A stretch of 64,000 bases of DNA from Litorilituus sediminis (GTDB lineage: Bacteria > Pseudomonadota > Gammaproteobacteria > Enterobacterales > Alteromonadaceae). The stretch spans positions 3,906,001-3,970,000 of the forward strand of contig NZ_CP034759.1 of NCBI RefSeq assembly GCF_004295665.1, in the 5' to 3' direction. Shown here piece by piece: positions 62,614-64,000 of the stretch (positions are counted from its first letter, which is position 1; each line of letters begins with the position of its first letter). The position numbers and the translations under genes are program-made. A model generated the notes under the pieces. That model saw only the letters and a program-made list of their open reading frames with translations. It made no database searches and was not told the DNA's origin.

Positions 62614-63213
62614 CTAAGCAACGAATTCAGGGCCAAAGCCCATACTCCACATGATAACGGTAAATGCTAGAATAGCTACTAACAATACCAGTCCACAAGT
62701 AACTACTGAGCTAGAGTAGATAAAGCCTTTTTCTTCTGGAATATTCATCATAATAGGTACGCCAGAGTAGAGTAGGTAAACCGAATATGCGACGGCGCAC
62801 ATGCCGGCTAAGGCGACAAACCAAAGTACCGGGTATAGCGCAGCAACGCCAATCATTAATACCGGCGTTGCGGTATAGGCTGCTAGCTCTAAACTTTGAA
62901 CAAAGTTAGGTGAGGAATCAAAGGTTTTAGCCATCCATTGAATTAAATAAGCTAACGAAAATACCCCAAAAACTAAGGCAAAATACATAGATATTGCCAT
63001 TAAAGTAGCGCTGGATTTACTGATGGTGATTGGGTCGCCTACACCTATAGTCCAACCAATATGTGCTGCGGCATAATAGCCACATATCGATGGAATTAAT
63101 GAAATGGTTAGAATATGCATCAAGCTGTACATTAAGCTTTCATGACGCTTTTCTATAGTATGCCATTCATCTTTCGGGTGAGCGTATAAACCCCAAATGT
63201 GATTTAGTATCAT
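62614..63213 (-). CDS. Yip1-family integral membrane protein
   Basis: Membrane protein of 199 residues with five predicted helices and a short N-terminal segment (LNHIWGLYAHPKDEWHTIEK) typical of bacterial Yip1-domain proteins. The helices begin near residue 30 (YSLMHILTISLIPSICGYY) and continue to a final helix ending MWSMGFGPEFVA. I chose ATG 63213, with AGAGG eight bases upstream; an ATG six codons earlier is possible. Bacterial Yip1 proteins have no firm function. It is transcribed alone, convergent with purF. Confidence 0.85.
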   Translation of the reverse strand: MILNHIWGLYAHPKDEWHTIEKRHESLMYSLMHILTISLIPSICGYYAAAHIGWTIGVGDPITISKSSATLMAISMYFALVFGVFSLAYLIQWMAKTFDSSPNFVQSLELAAYTATPVLMIGVAALYPVLWFVALAGMCAVAYSVYLLYSGVPIMMNIPEEKGFIYSSSVVTCGLVLLVAILAFTVIMWSMGFGPEFVA

Positions 63214-63410
63214 TATTATGTCCTCTTGCAATCCAAATAGCGGAACAACTCAAGCCACTAATAAGTATATCGACTGTAGTATTTTTTTATTGTCGATACT
63301 TAAGTTATGGAATAAAGACGTGCTTTCGTCAAGAATTGACTTAAAAACAATCAATAATTATCTGTTTTTTACACTTTTAATAACTTTAAGTGCTAATAGG
63401 TGCAGGTGAG

Positions 63411-63716
63411 TTAGCTAACTTTAATGCGCACTATGTTCATTACTTCAATCTCAAAACCAGCTACTTCTTCTTTGCTTGGATAGTAAGTAATATTGACCCG
63501 TTGACCATTTAACGATTTATACAGCTGTTTGCGTTTATATTTAAACGGTACATTGATATTTTCCAGCATTAAGGTGTTGATATACCAATCGTCTTGTTCT
63601 CGTTGTACATGAGAGATAACTTTAATACCTTCAGTATGTGTTAACGATTGATGCTTGTAGGCAAGTTTTTTACCTGCAGATGAATTATTAAGCGGTGCTT
63701 TAAAGTTGCCGGCCAT
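63411..63716 (-). CDS. Conserved hypothetical protein, 101 residues
   Basis: Cytosolic, basic protein with no signal peptide or recognised domain. It has many Lys, Asn and Tyr residues and a beta-rich second half (NVPFKYKRKQLYKSLNGQRVNITYYPS, FEIEVMNIVRIKV). It is divergent from miaE, with about 97 bases between the starts. It has a proper gene length and codon use like the neighbours, so I keep it, but I do not recognise it. Confidence 0.6.
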   Translation of the reverse strand: MAGNFKAPLNNSSAGKKLAYKHQSLTHTEGIKVISHVQREQDDWYINTLMLENINVPFKYKRKQLYKSLNGQRVNITYYPSKEEVAGFEIEVMNIVRIKVS

Positions 63717-63813
63717 AAGTTTGATCTTGCCTGGTTAATTGCAATATTTTTCTAGTATCTCAATAAATTCGCTTTTAAAATAGTGGTATTGAAAATATTA
63801 CGCCTTATTTATT

Positions 63814-64000
63814 ATGTCTGAAGCTGAGCAGTTATTAGCACCTATCAATCAATTCCTTCAATGTGAAACGCCTGATTCATGGATAGAAGAAGCGAAAAAG
63901 CCTGAAAATTTGCCTATTATCCTGAAAGATCATTTAGCTTGTGAGCTAAAGGCGGGGCAAACAGCCATGTTTCTTATACGTAAATATGCTGTCGATAAAG
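63814..64000 (+). CDS. miaE: tRNA-(ms2io6A)-hydroxylase MiaE, N-terminal part
   Basis: The first 62 codons are in the window and the rest lies beyond the right edge. MiaE is a diiron monooxygenase that hydroxylates the isopentenyl group of ms2i6A37 in tRNA. The visible part contains the first iron-ligand helix (WIEEAKKPENLPIILKDHLACELKAGQTAM), with a Glu in CELKAG and surroundings as in known MiaE. The ATG at 63814 begins MSEAEQLLAPINQFL. Confidence 0.8.
   Translation, partial: MSEAEQLLAPINQFLQCETPDSWIEEAKKPENLPIILKDHLACELKAGQTAMFLIRKYAVDK

Overview
This is a 64 kb piece of chromosome from a gammaproteobacterium. The AT-rich composition, the tmRNA tag, a HubP/FimV-type polar protein, an SO_0444-type metal permease and the gene order asd-hubP-truA-accD-folC-dedD-cvpA-purF suggest a marine Alteromonadales species, most likely Colwelliaceae (Colwellia or Thalassotalea-like). 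That family placement is inference; no 16S gene is present. Most genes are single-copy housekeeping genes. The accessory content is three insertion sequences, a short dispersed repeat family, and several recently damaged genes.

Layout. 1-0.9 kb: GntR/ABC pair (YtrAB type), partial. 1-11 kb: mixed genes, namely a dihaem cytochrome c-rhodanese fusion, a 2OG-Fe(II) oxygenase, a secreted subtilase, a membrane dipeptidase lipoprotein, aldo-keto reductase Tas, a broken chemotaxis receptor beside a half MITE, and an LpxR-like outer-membrane deacylase. 11-13.2 kb: a small coiled-coil protein, EfpL and an M14 peptidase, followed by IS4-family element 1. 14.9-17.3 kb: an ECF sigma factor operon with a probable anti-sigma factor and a secreted coiled-coil protein. 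17.3-21.4 kb: a LysR regulator, a ZntR-regulated metal exporter and small proteins. 21.5-23.5 kb: tmRNA, SmpB, RatA and RnfH, then an IS1182-family element. 25.2-33.6 kb: BamE, RecN (with a LexA box), NadK, and the heat-shock genes grpE, dnaK and dnaJ with sigma-32-type promoters. 33.6-40.4 kb: an Lrp/AsnC regulator and a complete Mrp Na+/H+ antiporter operon (AB fused, C, D, E, F, G) carrying a fresh 115-bp tandem duplication at the F/G junction. 40.5-42.6 kb: EpmC, an AcoX-like NAD-kinase-fold protein and YfcL. 42.6-48.3 kb: a PilJ-N-type periplasmic protein, a broken periplasmic sugar-binding protein, MnmC and FabB. IS4-family element 2 follows, then pdxB, asd, the repeat-rich hubP, a full MITE, truA, accD, folC, dedD, cvpA, purF, a Yip1-family membrane protein, an unknown gene and the start of miaE.

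How the genes work together. grpE, dnaK and dnaJ form one chaperone system. ssrA and smpB form the trans-translation system. EpmC hydroxylates modified EF-P, while EfpL is the EF-P paralogue. fabB and accD belong to fatty-acid synthesis, with FabR-like dyads before fabB. zntR and the Cys-rich permease form a metal-responsive operon. The Mrp subunits make a single antiporter.

The most striking pattern is that all three insertion sequences sit in intrinsic-terminator hairpins at the 3' ends of host genes, each with a direct repeat of the hairpin sequence. The two IS4-family elements also share a terminator-like hairpin that abuts the transposase start codon. No CRISPR array, toxin-antitoxin island, defence system or prophage was seen, and I do not claim an undescribed multi-gene system.
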